From Cephalopachus bancanus (taxonomy: Eukaryota > Chordata > Mammalia > Primates > Tarsiidae), in the NCBI GenBank assembly GCA_027257055.1, contig JAPVLO010000039.1:4494501-4558500 (forward strand): a stretch of 64,000 nt of DNA. Direction: 5' to 3'. Positions 42,261 to 53,767 of the stretch are shown here, in pieces; positions within the stretch are counted from its first letter, which is position 1; every line of letters starts with the position of its first letter. The position numbers and the translations under genes are program-made. The notes below the pieces were generated by a model. It saw only the letters and a list, made by a program, of their open reading frames with translations. It was not told the origin of the DNA and ran no database searches.

Positions 42261-43319
42261 AAAAAAAACCCAACAGACCCGCATGTCTATCCCTCTTTTT
42301 TGTGCTCTGACCATCTTCTTTTCAACTAAAAATAAATATATAAACCACAGAATTCTACATACATCTGTACAATCAAAAGCAGCTTTCTCCTCCATTCATC
42401 TCAAAAGCCATTAAAATTAATAGGATCTGTACCAGGAATGTCTGATAGAGTTACCAACTCACTGAATCAAGAAACTTGCACCACCCGCAGCAGAACTGCA
42501 GCTCCAGCGCAGTGAGGATTTCCACTGAAGGCAGGTAAGGTGGGGCCAGCAAGGACCCTGTCGGCCCTCCCCCTCCCCCATTCGTGGTGCAGTCCCTGAC
42601 CCTCTGGAGGATGACCCCACTCAGGAGAGAGCCACCCACCCCCCTGCGATGCCCTGTGTGGGGAGACTCCTGAGCCCAGAAGCTGGAGAGGGATGCCAAA
42701 ACCAGTCTGGAAAAGAAACTGCCCTTGATCTCCGAGCCCTTGTGAGGGAACTCACGGTGTGAAAAAACGTCCATTTGCAAGTGGGTGACACTATCAGAAA
42801 CTGACATCATGAGACGAGGGAAGCTGGGACACAAAGAAGCCTTGGCAAAAGCGCGGGGAGACGCCGCTCGGTGACAAAGAGGATATTAGTGATGCAAGAG
42901 GAAACTCGGACATATTTCTGGCTCGAGATGCTGAGCACAGCGCTCAAGTTTTCCCAAGGACGAGAAGAGCAGGGAGCGGGTGAAGGAGACGCGGATTATC
43001 ACAGAAGCTTCTGCAAGATGAATTCAGGGAGAACGGCAAAACAAGTGAGGTGTTAAATAAATACTTCCTCAATGTGATCACGAGGGAGAACACTAAAATT
43101 AGGATGTCTGACAAGGGCTTTTATCCAATCTGCCCGGGGTTTCTTCAGGATTCCCGAGAGGTAGGTTGCCAGTTAGCCCACTTGACATTATGGGCCACTG
43201 ATGCAGAAATGGGAGCGTTTCTGGGCCAGGCGGGCCGATGAGAGGGACATGGTCCAGACTCAACGGGACCAGAATGCCCAGGGGCAGGCCTGCGCTCACA
43301 GAGGTCTAAGCCTATGGGC
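42261..43319. other. Unique sequence with a conserved-looking core
   Basis: 42840-43140 is repeat-free with several CpG ('aagcgcggggagacgccgct') and AT motifs ('ggtgttaaataaatacttcc', 'cactaaaattaggatgtctg'). No coding domain is seen in any frame. Confidence 0.35.
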
Positions 43320-43500
43320 TCCAGACTGGGCAGCCCAGCAGGGGAGTACCTGCTCTGTGTTTTCGGAGATGAATGACCTGGGGCAACTCACTCCATTTTT
43401 CTGAGCCACAGCTTTCCCATCCGTAAAATGGGTTAACAGCCTTCACTGCAGGAGGCTGTCAAATGAGACAGTTAAAAAAGAAGTCCAGTAAATCTTGATT
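43320..43500 (+). repeat. MIR SINE
   Basis: 'ggggcaactcactccatttt', 'cccatccgtaaaatgggtta' and 'ttcactgcaggaggctgtca' are MIR. Confidence 0.7.
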
Positions 43501-43590
43501 GTTAGCATCTTCATTTTACAGAGAGGAAATTGAAGTCCAGAGTGATGAGCTGTCATTAGTAGGTATTTCGAACCTAGGTTAGGCTTTTGC
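43501..43590 (-). repeat. MIR SINE fragment, antisense
   Basis: 'cttcattttacagagaggaa' then 'ggtatttcgaacctaggtta' is antisense MIR, next to sense MIRs on both sides. Confidence 0.65.
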
Positions 43591-43599
43591 TGGGTGTGG

Positions 43600-43825
43600 C
43601 ATTCTATGCCATACGTTTTGTTTAAATTGCATCATTTGACTGCTATGAGAACTTATGAGATAAATTGCCTGGGTTCAAATCCAGTCTAGACCTCTCCCTA
43701 GCTGTGTGACCTTGAGCATTCTATGTAACCTCTCTGTGCTTCAGTTTCCTCATCTATCAAAATGAGAATAATAACACTTGTGTAGTTAAATGAGTTAATG
43801 CGTAGAGGTCTGAGAACACAGCCTG
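43600..43825 (+). repeat. MIR SINE, near complete
   Basis: 'gcctgggttcaaatccagtc', 'agctgtgtgaccttgagcat', 'cagtttcctcatctatcaaa' and 'taaatgagttaatgcgtaga' are a textbook MIR. Confidence 0.9.
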
Positions 43826-44004
43826 GTCCACCCCCCTACACCGCCCACCCCCTCCAGAAAGAGTGAGCAAATTCCCTGAGGGCATGTAGCAGACCAGGGC
43901 AGAGCCTGTCTGACTGAAGTTCATGCTCCTCTGTCCTTGGCACTTAAGGACCAACTCTTCCAGGAAGTTCTCCGGCCCACCTGAAGCACAGCAGGGGGCG
44001 GAGG

Positions 44005-44140
44005 CCAAGATGAGGTGCTTTGGACCCAGAAAAGCCTGGGGTTTAAGTCTGAACTCCATCCTTGCTTTGACCTTAGAGAGTTGTCTTGCCTCTCTGGTCT
44101 GGTCCCCTCGTCTTTAAGGGGGAATCATCACCGCCCACAG
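44005..44140 (+). repeat. MIR SINE
   Basis: 'gggtttaagtctgaactcca', 'gaccttagagagttgtcttg' and 'ccctcgtctttaagggggaa' are a decayed MIR. Confidence 0.65.
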
Positions 44141-44544
44141 ATTGCTCAGTCCATGGCAGTGCCCCTCATGGCCGTCCACACTTCCCGGGGCTCCAGCCCA
44201 GCGCCCCATGTGGACAGTGACACTCCTTCAGCTGAGCTGTGCTGCCTTGTCCTTCCACGCCTCCTTTCCTATCAGCCTGCCTCCACCCAAGCCTCACCTG
44301 GGAGGTGCTTGGTCTGATCCCCAGTGGGCCCGGGAACATACCAAGTCCCAGGGATGAGGGCTCCCTGGAGACTGTCTGCCTGCAGAAGAGGGAGCTGTCA
44401 GCTCTTTGAACGGTGAAATAATTGCAAGCATGAATGTGGATTCTGTGCTGAACAACTGCAATTAGAAGCTGCCTTCTGTGGGGAACAACTGCTGCCTGAC
44501 GGTAATCCCTGCATTGTGAGAAATCCCGAGCGAGTTCCTTCCTC
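44141..44544. other. Unique sequence, conserved-looking core at 44390-44520
   Basis: The core is repeat-free, with 'ttgaacggtgaaataattgc' and 'acaactgcaattagaagctg' (homeodomain-type AATTA/AATTAG cores) and two 'gaacaactgc' blocks 45 bp apart (44450 and 44482 regions). Function is inferred only. Confidence 0.3.
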
Positions 44545-45085
44545 CCGTCTACACTGGCGCATCCTTGGTGTCCTTCCTGAAGCTCACATCCCTCCCCACC
44601 TCTCTTTCGCCAGCTTCTCTTTGCTCCCCAAATAACATCCAAATACTCCCCCGGGCCAGCAAGGCCATGCGCGTGGTCTGCCTCCCGCCCTCCTCTCCAT
44701 CCTCTTCCTCAGCCCTCTGTCCTGTCGCGAGCTCCAGCTATACAGTCTTGCTCTCCAGCTCCTCACATGAACTGTCCCCTGGCTTCGAAAACTCCTACAC
44801 CTCCTTAAGGCCCAGATCCAAACAACACCTCCTCTGGGAAGTCTTCCATAATGCCCCACACTAGCCATGAAATCCCTGTAACATGCTCTTGCAGCATCAT
44901 GTGAATTAGTGGAGGCCCCTAAAGCTTGTAATTTGTCATTTGCATGAGTTATCTGCATAATTACAAAGCTGATGACTGCCTCCCCCACTGACCTCTGGGC
45001 CCCCTCCATGTCCCACAGATGGTTCTTCAGCACAGCCCCACGGTACACAGTAGGCACTCAATACATGCATGTTGAATGAATGAGC
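44545..45085 (+). repeat. L2 LINE 3' end
   Basis: 'ccttcctgaagctcacatcc', 'ggcccagatccaaacaacac', 'ctgggaagtcttccataatg', 'acagtaggcactcaatacat' and 'gcatgttgaatgaatgag' give a long L2 match through to the terminus. 44890-44960 matches poorly. Confidence 0.8.
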
Positions 45086-45147
45086 AGATAGTTCTGCAAA
45101 TGGCTCATTCCTTCTACGGGGAGCAACTTGCTGTGTCTTCACTGTAT

Positions 45148-45448
45148 TTCTTTTTTTATTTTTTTGAAGTGGAGTCTCATTCTGTTGCCTAGGCTGGAGT
45201 GCAATGGCACGCTCATGGCCACCACAACCTCCACCTCCTGGGCTCAGGCAATCCTTCCACCTCAGCCTTCCACAGAGCTGGAACTACAGGTGTGCACCAC
45301 CACACCAGCTATTTTTTTTTTAATTTATTGTAGAGACAAGGTCTCACTATGTTGACCAGGCTGGTCTTGAACCCCGGGGCTCAGGCGATCCTCTTGCCTC
45401 TGCCTTCCAAAGTGCTGGAATTACAGGCATGAGCCACCGTGCCCAGCT
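45148..45448 (-). mobile_element. Alu, intermediate type, antisense
   Basis: 'gaagtggagtctcattctgt', 'tttattgtagagacaaggtc' and 'ggaattacaggcatgagcca'. It shares the TTTATTGTAGAGA linker of the young lineage but keeps the ancestral A box. Confidence 0.95.
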
Positions 45449-46997
45449 CTCTGCCATATTTCTATTCCTCGTAGAACTGAGTACAGTCCCTAGCACGTGG
45501 GATGTGTTCAATCTGAACCGGCAGGATTTTTAAACAGTCTCATGCGTTAGCTTCTATTTTCCTTTTTTTGCCAGAAAAAAGCAAACAGGCGTCCAAGGCA
45601 ACCCTGCCTCCACTTCCCCCATCCGTCAAGTGCAGTCTAAAAAACGGTTGTTAACATGGGTGTTTGCATTTACCTAGGAAGACAGACAACCCTTTCCAGC
45701 TCATTAAAAACCCAGCCCAGCCCAGGCATGCTGACAGATTTCAGACCATCACAGCCTCCAGGCCTCCTCCTGTGAGGAGTCCAGAAAAAGGAAAACTGTT
45801 CCCCCTCTCCTGGCCTGTCCCCGGGAATGCTCTGGCCTGTCCCCGTGGTCCCATAGAGTCGAAAGCGACAGGCCAGGACCTGTCGCTTGAGGAATGGATC
45901 ATCGAAACAGGTTACCCCATAAACGCAATGCCATCTGGCCACAGCTTCCTGTGTCTGAGTCACCCTTGGCTGGAATCCCACACATGTGCCATTAATTAAA
46001 CCCAAGTGTAGGGATCCCCCTTCTCCCCACCTCCATGAGCAAAGCCAGGACCACGTCAGGTGCCACAAAAGGTAGTGTCTCCATGCACAGACCTGTGAAG
46101 GGTAAATCCTCCCAGGGTCAGGGCGCAGCCAGCGGGAGCAGGCACCTCTGCCAGGCAACCCCGACTCGGGGCTAAGGCTCACCCAGCTGGCCACCAGGAG
46201 GGGGCAAGGTGGGGCATCTGCACCGCCAGTGGGGAGAGGCAGTAGTCTCCCACTGCCTGAGAAGCTCAGTGGGCACTTACCCACGTGGACAAGGTGCCAG
46301 GCTGAGCAGAGACCCCAGCAGTTGAGAGTGTTGATCCATCAGGCCCCGCAGCTGCTTTGGATCAGAGTGGATCCAGCCAGCCTGCATGCTCCAACCCAGA
46401 AAAGCCAGACTCCTCCACGCATGGGCTTCTCAGGCCCAATTCTCATCCTGCCATCCCTTGCTGAGTTCCTCGCTGCACCATCTGTGCCAGGCCCTGAGTC
46501 GGGGACAGCTGGGAACGGAGGAGGCTGGGTCCCTACCCTCTTCGCTCAGGGCAGGGAGCTGAGGGGGTAGTGACAGGGTTAACAGCAATGATCACATGAC
46601 CAGTGCCGTGGAAGGACAAGGCCAAGAGCCATGAGATCTCACCTGGTGTCCCCAGTCGGGAAGGTCTCCCCAAAGTAGGATCCCAAGGATGCCAGGAGCT
46701 GCTGGAAGGAGGGGCGCTAGTAGCAATCTTGGCAGGGGGCAGCACCAGCAGAGGCTCCCAGTTGGAACGCTAGAAAGCAAACTGGGTCGCTGGGCGTGGC
46801 CAGTGGCAGGAAGAGCTGGAGAAACAGGTGGGCCCGAGGCATGGGGTCTTAAAGCCCAGGCCAAGATAAGGACGACAGGCAGGGTGAAGCAAGGGCAGGG
46901 GTGAGTCTGAAAAGACTGCTGGGGGTCTTAGGGGTGCTGGCGAGTGGGAGGAACAAGGGAGGCCACAGGGGATTCCAGAATCGAGGATGCTGCGTTG
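45449..46997. other. Unique sequence containing a perfect short hairpin; no gene recognised
   Basis: A 204-codon minus-strand frame (45670-46284) has no known domain. At 45863-45888 AAGCGACAGG and CCTGTCGCTT pair perfectly over a 6-nt loop. 45804-45845 has a short direct duplication, 'ctggcctgtccccg'. The rest is moderately GC-rich. Confidence 0.45.
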
Positions 46998-47145
46998 GCT
47001 GGGTGTAGTGGTGAGCGCCTGTAGTTCTGGCTACTTGGAAGGCTAAGGGGGAAGGATTGCCTGAGCCCAGCAAGCCAGGGCTGCGACAGCCGTGATTGGG
47101 CCCCTCCAGCCTGGGCGACAGAGGGAGACTCTGACACACACAAAA
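46998..47145 (+). mobile_element. Alu right-arm fragment
   Basis: 'tggtgagcgcctgtagttct' to 'tgggcgacagagggagactc'. It begins at 'ggctgggtgt' and has no left arm. The right-arm-specific middle is present. Confidence 0.87.
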
Positions 47146-48050
47146 ATAATAATTTTAAAAGACGATGCTGGGGAGGGGCGTGGGAGAGAAAAGGGAAACA
47201 CGTTCAGAAAGTAGATTTCCTAGGACTGGGGACGAGAAGGTGTGTGGGATGTGAAGGGGGGAGGGAGGAATGACCCAAAGTTTCTGCGTAAGCAGCTCCC
47301 AAGGACCTCTAAAGGACCTCCAGCCAGGCAGCTACTCATGTGGTTCTCTGTGCTGGGGGGTGGTGATCCCCCAGAAGTTTAAGTGATCAGGGAAGATGGC
47401 AGGCCCAGTTTCAACCTTGCTGGGGAATGGGGGTGTGGACATTTCATGCAGTCGGCCCTCTGGAATGGAGGGGCTGAAGAACCCGGCCCCTTGTAGCTGT
47501 TTTTATCTTCATTTAACCCGCATTTCCTCCAGGGTTCATCATCACACTTCGAAGAGGGGTTCGTGAGGATTCTTTTAATTTCCTCTGAGGACCTCGAAGT
47601 CCTCAGATTCAACAGCTGTCAGAACTAAAGTAACAGAACCACAAGGCAGTCTATCTCCCCCCACCCCAGGAGTCACCACGCCGGAATGTTTGCAGGAAGC
47701 ACCCGATCTCCCAGGGGCTTCTCATGTTTTGAAGATGATGTTGCTTTCATTCCAGCCAATACATTTCTAAAGGTCAGACCAGGGATGGGGCTTTCCTGGT
47801 GGGGTTTGGGGCCCTGGCCCTTCTCAAAAGGCAGGGAGGACGAGGGAGCTGAAATAGATCTTTCTCTTTCCCTCCCCTCCACCCTTCCTTCCTTTTGCAA
47901 ACACACACCCCTTGCAGCAAGTAAATCTCGGTTGCCAGAAAGAACAAAGGCCCCGGGGGCCTGATGTCAAGTGAAGCTCATGAGTAGAAACCCACGTCAT
48001 CTGCTGGGATTTCCAAAACTCCAAAACCTCTCCCTAAACTGTCATTTTCA
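47146..48050. other. Unique sequence, no gene recognised
   Basis: Repeat-free as far as visible. The 92-codon plus frame (47686-47964) begins MFAGSTRSPRGFSCFEDDVA but matches no family that I know. No exon is called. Confidence 0.4.
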
Positions 48051-48343
48051 GCTGGGCGTGGTGGCTCACGCTTGTAATCCCAACACTTTGAGAGTCCAAG
48101 GCAGGAGGATCGCTAGAGCCCGGCAGTTCGCAACTAGCCTGGGCAACATAGTAAGACCTCATCTCTACAAAAACTCAAAAAAGTAACCAGGCATGGTGGC
48201 ACACGCCTGTAGTCCCAGCTACTCAGGAGGCTGAAATGGAAGGATCCCCTGAGTTCAGGACGTCGAGGCTGTGTTAGTTGTGATCATGCCACCGCACTCC
48301 AGCCTGTACAACAAAGACCTCAACTCAAAAAATAAAAATAAAC
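48051..48343 (+). mobile_element. Alu (older type)
   Basis: 'agctgggcgtggtggctcac' to 'aagacctcaactcaaaaaat'. The tail already has the 'caactcaaaa' form while the arms are mostly ancestral. Confidence 0.95.
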
Positions 48344-49958
48344 TGTCATTTCTTCTTAAATTTGACTTGGCCTCACCCCCAACCCTGCTCTGACATGAGC
48401 TCCTTATATTAGACTGAACTCGAGTCTCCAACAGTTGACAGTTTCTGACCTTGTCATCAGCCTCCTGTTATCTATTTATTCCCCTTGGTGGGAACCATCG
48501 ACTTTCGTTTTTTGCAGAAATATCAGAGTGTTTGATCATGGCATGCTGCTGTAGACCTCACTGGGGCTGTGATGTCATGGACGGCATGGCAGAGCCTTTC
48601 TAAATTTTCAGTGATGATTGATTATAGACCACGGCTGGCCTCGGGGGACAGCAAACCTATGGCAACAGAACAGCAGTTAAAACCATTCATGAGGCACTTT
48701 CCAGCACAAGGTGCCAAACTGGGCCTTGGAGAGCAGGATATTCATTCCAGGCAGGTACTCGTGATTTAGACCCAAATAAGCCACGTTTCCCCTGCTAAAA
48801 CGCCAGCCAATGATGCCTCTTAGGGTCTCCAAGTAACAAACACCGTGGAGGTGAGCCTACCCCCAAAACAGGTCTGTGCTCCCTGACACCCCCCACCAGA
48901 GGAAAGAACCTGAACCCACAGCAGTACTATTCATCAGGGAACCAATCGGCCTCGGAGGTTCCTTGTCACACCCCACGTCTGCTTGTTCTCAGATCCTTGC
49001 AAAATAATTACACTGCTCACTTCTCAAGGAGAACAGTTTGCATTAACTTGGGGAAAGGTGTGATTTGATAAAGGCATCCTGTGCAGGGCTCCTAGGGATG
49101 TTAAGAGAAACAGCCCAGCCTGGAAAATGCCCTGATGGTATCTTGCATCACACAACCTGGAGGTGGGGGGGGTGGCTGAAGGGGAAACCTGGGGTGGGGG
49201 AAGGGCCTCCACAGTGGGCTGTACTCAGAAATGACTCCCAATGGGTATTCACAACTTAACTCCCCTTTAATCTTGGCCCAAGTGCTGTAATAAGCCACTC
49301 TTAGAACTTAATAACTCCTCAGCCTCCAATCAATAACAGCCCTGAAAAATGTCTTCCTAGTGTTTATTTAGTTCTATAGCACTCAGCCACTCCAGCTCCT
49401 TATTCCCTGAGATATCCGAAGCTAAACGCCACATCCTTGGGGAACAGAGTCGCTTGTGGACATACCAGCCCAGGAGGTAAGCCTTCACGCAGTGGGCTTT
49501 GATGGGGGCTTTCCATAATGGAAAGCACAAAGGATCCAAGAGATAAATGATCAGGTGTGTGTGCTGGCTCCAAACCAGCCTCAAACAGACTCTGGCACTT
49601 CTCTTCGTTACTGTTAATGCAAAACCCCATCAGGATCGGGGGGGAGGGGTGAGGTGGGACGCATGTCTTTATAGGACGCATCTGGAAAATGATCACTGTC
49701 TGGTTAAGCAACTTGCAGCACGGACAGATGGAAAAAAAATCATTTCCTCTTTGGGTGGGGAGGAGGCTCTTTGCTTTGGTTTTTTTAACCACTCTTCTTG
49801 GTGGATAGGAACTCTGGAAATCAATAGAAACACAAATAGGGAGGGAGCAAAGGAGTAAAGGAAAAAGAATGTGACAACGTCTTGATGGGACTCCATGAGA
49901 ATAAATTGCTGTAAATTCCCTAACCCCACCCCCAGTCACAGAAGCGATGCCCTCGCTT
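48344..49958. other. Unique sequence, no gene recognised
   Basis: 1.6 kb without a sure repeat. 48580-48830 and 49270-49450 are repeat-free and balanced in composition, possibly conserved. The 179-codon minus frame at 49400-49939 has no domain. Confidence 0.4.
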
Positions 49959-49975
49959 CAAAGTGCAAACACAGG

Positions 49976-50281
49976 CCAGGCTGGGTGGCTCAGCCTGTAA
50001 TCCCAGCATTTTGGGAGGCCTAGGTGAGTGGATTGCCTGAGCCCATGGGGTAGAGACCCACCCGGGCAACTTGGCCAGACCTTGTCTCTACAATAAATAT
50101 ATTTTTAAAATTAGCCGGGCGTGGTAGTATGCGCCTGTAATTCTGGATACTTGGAAGGCTGAGGTGGAAGGATCGCCGGAGCTCAGCAGGTGGAGGCTGC
50201 AGTGGCCTGGAGCGCCACTGCACTCCAGTCTGGGCAAAAGAGTGAGACTCCAACTCAAAACAAACAAACAAACAAAAAAAC
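49976..50281 (+). mobile_element. Young Alu with target-site duplication
   Basis: Flanks caaagtgcaaacacagg (49959-49975) and caaagtgtaaacacagg (50282-50298) differ at one base. It has 'ggctcagcctgtaatcccag', 'ctacaataaatat' and a (caaa)n tail. The B-box region has mutated to 'ggggtagagaccca'. Confidence 0.96.
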
Positions 50282-50298
50282 CAAAGTGTAAACACAGG

Positions 50299-51625
50299 TG
50301 ACCTGTTTGCCATAAATTTCATACAATGCCAGCTTTTGATGTTATCTTTTTTTTTTTTAAATGAGAGAAAATTTGGCATCCTGGCATCAGATTCCAGACC
50401 AAGAAGAGGCCACATCTTATACCAAGGAGAGAGGGATTTATCTTTCCTTCCTGTCTTGACAAGGAAGCAGTCAACCAAAATAGTTTCATCAAAGCCAATT
50501 GATTATTCAATAGTTAGACCCACGCAATGTAGCACTCCTCCCTGACTCATGTGTCTCTGGAAGCTTTTTCTCTGAGATAGGTAGTTCCATCCCGGGTTGG
50601 CCTGGGATGTGTGTCCACTCCAAGCAGGCAGGAATAGATGCCAGGGAGGGTGGTGTCAGAAGTTAGCATTTTTCCAGAGACGCCTTGATGGCATTGGACC
50701 AGGAAATTCCCTTTTCTGAGCTCCTGGGATGTCAGCCTTAAAATGAGAAAAGGTGCGCCTGCCTGTCATAGAGCGTCTAGGAGGACCACCTGGCATAGAG
50801 CACGCCAGGGGCGTGTTGACTCAGTCAATGACAATTCGGCTGCTGATAATAAAAATGGTGAAGATGATGATTTCAAAGGTGAAAATGATGATCCTCACGG
50901 TCAATGATGTATTTTTCCTTAACGTCATCCAGTCCTCAATACCTGGTTTCTCGGAATTAAAATTAAGAAACAGATGATTCAGAGAGAGCCATTGAGGATG
51001 CTTTTAGAGAAAAGGAAGCTTCATAATTGGGATGAAATATTTCCCTTTCATAACGCAAAGATGCTTCCATGATGACAAAATAATCCCAATGTGAAATCCT
51101 TCGGCAGAGGCTGTTTACACCACAAGGTGAATGACCCCTGTTATCACAAAGCTATAAAGCATCCATTTGCTATCTGGCTCGCCAGGGGACAAGGCCAGAT
51201 TCCATTCAGCACCATGTTTGCCAAGCAGCAGGACTGAAAAGGCCAGACTCACCGTGGCACAGTGGTGGGGCGGCCACTGTCTCTAAGACTCACCTGGAGT
51301 TTTGAGATGTTTCCCCTTCTGAAGCCAGCCCTTTCTTGCAAAATGAGAAAACAAGACGATGATTCCAAATGTTTACCTAAAGCCTCCAGACTTCCCTCAA
51401 CTGGAACTCAGAGATGCACAGACTGAAATAAGGAGGGAGGGAAACACTGACACCCCACACAAGGCATGTAGCTATTTTCTGACCTTGGGAAACAAAAGCA
51501 GCTATTGAGACGCAGCCAGACAGGCTTGCCTTCACAGGGGGCTGGCGGCAAAAAGCCTGGAAGCAACATGGTCAGCTCTCTACTTTCCAGGCAAGTACAA
51601 CCAGCATCATCAGGGTTGGGTCAAA
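50299..51625. other. Unique sequence with a repeat-free conserved-looking block
   Basis: 50810-51200 has no repeat and many AT and GATGAT motifs ('ctgctgataataaaaatggt', 'gaagcttcataattgggatg', 'caaagctataaagcatccat'). No coding frame longer than 75 codons. A possible regulatory element. Confidence 0.35.
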
Positions 51626-51720
51626 CGGTACAAGACCACGTCTCCTTCTGAACCTCAGTTTCCTCACCTGGAAAAAATGAAACACATGATCTCGAGACCT
51701 CATGGGTCCCTGGTAGATAC
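51626..51720 (+). repeat. MIR SINE fragment
   Basis: 'cctcagtttcctcacctgga' followed by 'acatgatctcgagacctcat' fits the MIR core. Confidence 0.65.
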
Positions 51721-52019
51721 AAAAATTCTGCCATTCTAAGATTGTAAATTTGCCTGTTGTACAAGTGACTTGCCTTCCACCAAAAGCAACAGATTAAACA
51801 CCTCGAGAGTTCATCAGAAGAACGCCATTGGGGCAAAATGAAGAAGCTGCAAAATAAACAAGATGTGGTTGGTGACGAGCCTGTTTCATAGAAAGGGGCC
51901 TTGAGAGGCCTGGCAGGGGAAAAAGAGGGTTACACACAGGGGCCAGGATTAGAGCCCAGGAAAACAGACCAACTCAGGCCCCTTCAGAGGAAACGCAGAG
52001 GGATTCTGGGTGCATTTCC

Positions 52020-52165
52020 TGGGGCTGGAGCTCTCAACATCAGCTGCGTCCAAGTCACCTGGCACTGATCCTGCAATGCAGTCTCTGGCTCTGCCCCTGG
52101 TGATTTCCAGTCCTTACAGTTGAATGGGGCCCAGGAATCTGCATTTTCACAAGCATCCAAAAGTG
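52020..52165 (+). mobile_element. MER5A-type hAT-Charlie element
   Basis: 'gctgcgtccaagtcacctgg', 'gcagtctctggctctgcccc', 'caggaatctgcattttcaca' and 'agcatccaaaagtgatcagg' follow MER5A. Confidence 0.75.
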
Positions 52166-52725
52166 ATCAGGATACAAGGGAAGTGGTAAAACAGCTCAGC
52201 TCAAAGCAGGGATGAGAAAGCCAGAGAGGAGCCACCTCTGGGGCCTTCAGCGCCCCCCCCAGGCCGAGAGAAAGGTGGCGTCTCCAGCAGCTTCCAAGGG
52301 AATCCTGGCCAACACTTTCTCACACCTGATGCCTCTCTTCCTCTCTCACCACACCTCTAAGCTACCATTATGTCCTCCCAGTGTGACCCTCAGAATTCCC
52401 TCATTCCTTGTTAACTCCATCCCACCACCTGGCCTGACCACTGTAGAAGCAGCCCCTAAATATCCTCCTTGCACTTCTCTTTGCCGCATATGGCCCTCTG
52501 TTCATGTGGTGGCCAGGGTAGCCTTCATCAAGGGCAGGTCATGCCCTACAACCTCCACCTCGCTCAGAGGACACGCCTTCCATGGCCCCTACCACCATGA
52601 CCTGTCTGGCCTCATCCCTGAGTACCTCTGCCCTAGCTCATTCATTTCACACACATCCCCTGCATGCCTTCTCCTTCCATACCACCCCTCTTTCCCTGGA
52701 TATGCACAGGGCACTTCCTCACCTC

Positions 52726-53287
52726 TTTTTTTGTTGTTGTTGATTTCAGGGGGGTATGTACGCGGGTTAGGTAGGTGGGCATATTGTGTGATGGTGAGGT
52801 TTGGGCTTCTATTGAATCTGTCACCCAAATAGTAAACATGGTACCCAGTAGGCATATATTCCTTGCCCTCTCCCACACCTTTGGGAGTGCCCAGTGTCTG
52901 TCTGACCCCATCTTTATGTGCATGTGTGCCCAGTGTCGAGCTCCCACTTATAAGTGAGAACATGCCATATTTGGTTTTCTGTTTCTGCAAGAATTTGCTC
53001 AAAATAGCAGCCACGGGCTGCATCCACATTGCTACAAAGGACATGATTTTGTCCTTTTTATGGCTGTATAGTATTCCACAGTATAAATGGACCACGTTTT
53101 CTTTATACAGCCCACTGTGGATGGGCACCTGAGTTGGTTCCACAGCTTTGCTGTTGTGGCCAGGGCTGCAATACACATGCAAGTGCAGGTGTCTTTGTGG
53201 TGGAGTGATTTATTTTCCTTTGGGTAGATACCCAGGAGTGGGATTGTTGGATTGAATGGTAATTCTATTTTTAGTTCTTAGAGAAAT
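52726..53287 (-). mobile_element. L1 3' end, type B (L1PB/L1MA-like), antisense
   Basis: 'atgggcacctgagttggttc', 'gtgagaacatgccatatttg', 'tttgggtagatacccaggag' and 'aatggtaattctatttttag' are the antisense L1 ORF2 end plus 3' UTR. The A tail appears as 'tttttttgttgttgttg' at 52726. It shares its 3' UTR with 60547-61040. Confidence 0.92.
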
Positions 53288-53368
53288 CTTTCCAGGGGCT
53301 GGACTGTCTTTCCAGGGGCTTTCCAGGGGCTTTCCAGGAGCTGCTTTCCAGGGGCTGGACTGTCTCGC
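53288..53368. repeat. Short minisatellite with CTTTCCAGG core
   Basis: CTTTCCAGG starts at 53288, 53308, 53319, 53330 and 53344. The first and last units are the same 20-mer, ctttccaggggctggactgt. The array lies exactly at the 5' truncation point of the antisense L1. Confidence 0.93.
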
Positions 53369-53529
53369 CGCACTTCTTCATGCCTTGGCTCAAACATCTC
53401 AAAAAGGCTCTGCCTGGCCCCCCTCATAAAGCTGCGAGCCCCACCCTTCAGGGCTCCTCTCTCTCTCCCCTGGTCAGTTTTCCCCATGCTGCTGTTTCAC
53501 AGTTAAATTTCCCTCTGCACAGAACGATG

Positions 53530-53740
53530 ATTCCCACTGTGGGTGACTTTGACCCCTGGGGCCGCTTAGCATTGCCTGGAGTGATTTGGTTGTCATGACA
53601 GTGGCGGGGATGCCGCTGCATCCAATGGGCAGAGACTTAGGATGCTGCTAGAATCTTACAATGCACAGAAAAGCCTCCTGTAACAAGTCATCTGGTTCAA
53701 AGTGTGAGCAGTACCAAGACTGGAAAACCCTGCTATAGAG
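53530..53740 (+). mobile_element. MER20 hAT-Charlie element
   Basis: 'cattgcctggagtgatttgg', 'ttgtcatgacagtggcgggg', 'atgctgctagaatcttacaa' and 'gactggaaaaccctg' follow MER20 from about 20 bp inside its start to its end. MER20 copies serve as regulatory sites in some tissues of placental mammals; no such evidence exists for this one. Confidence 0.88.
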
Positions 53741-53767
53741 TATACGCTAATGGGGTCAGGGATTTTT

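Larger units (their letters stand above)
52340..53525 (+). repeat. L2 LINE fragment, split by an L1
   Basis: 52340-52725 ('tgtggtggccagggtagcct', 'ccatggcccctaccaccatg') and 53370-53525 ('ttcatgccttggctcaaaca', 'gctctgcctggcccccctca') are L2-like. The L1 and a small minisatellite sit between them. Confidence 0.65.

Noticed and set aside
45670..46284. 204-codon minus-strand frame in unique sequence
   Set aside because: No domain, no clear splice sites and high GC that favours long frames. A protein search with hits in other primates would reopen it.
52212..52832. 206-codon plus-strand frame
   Set aside because: It runs through L2 and then into antisense L1.
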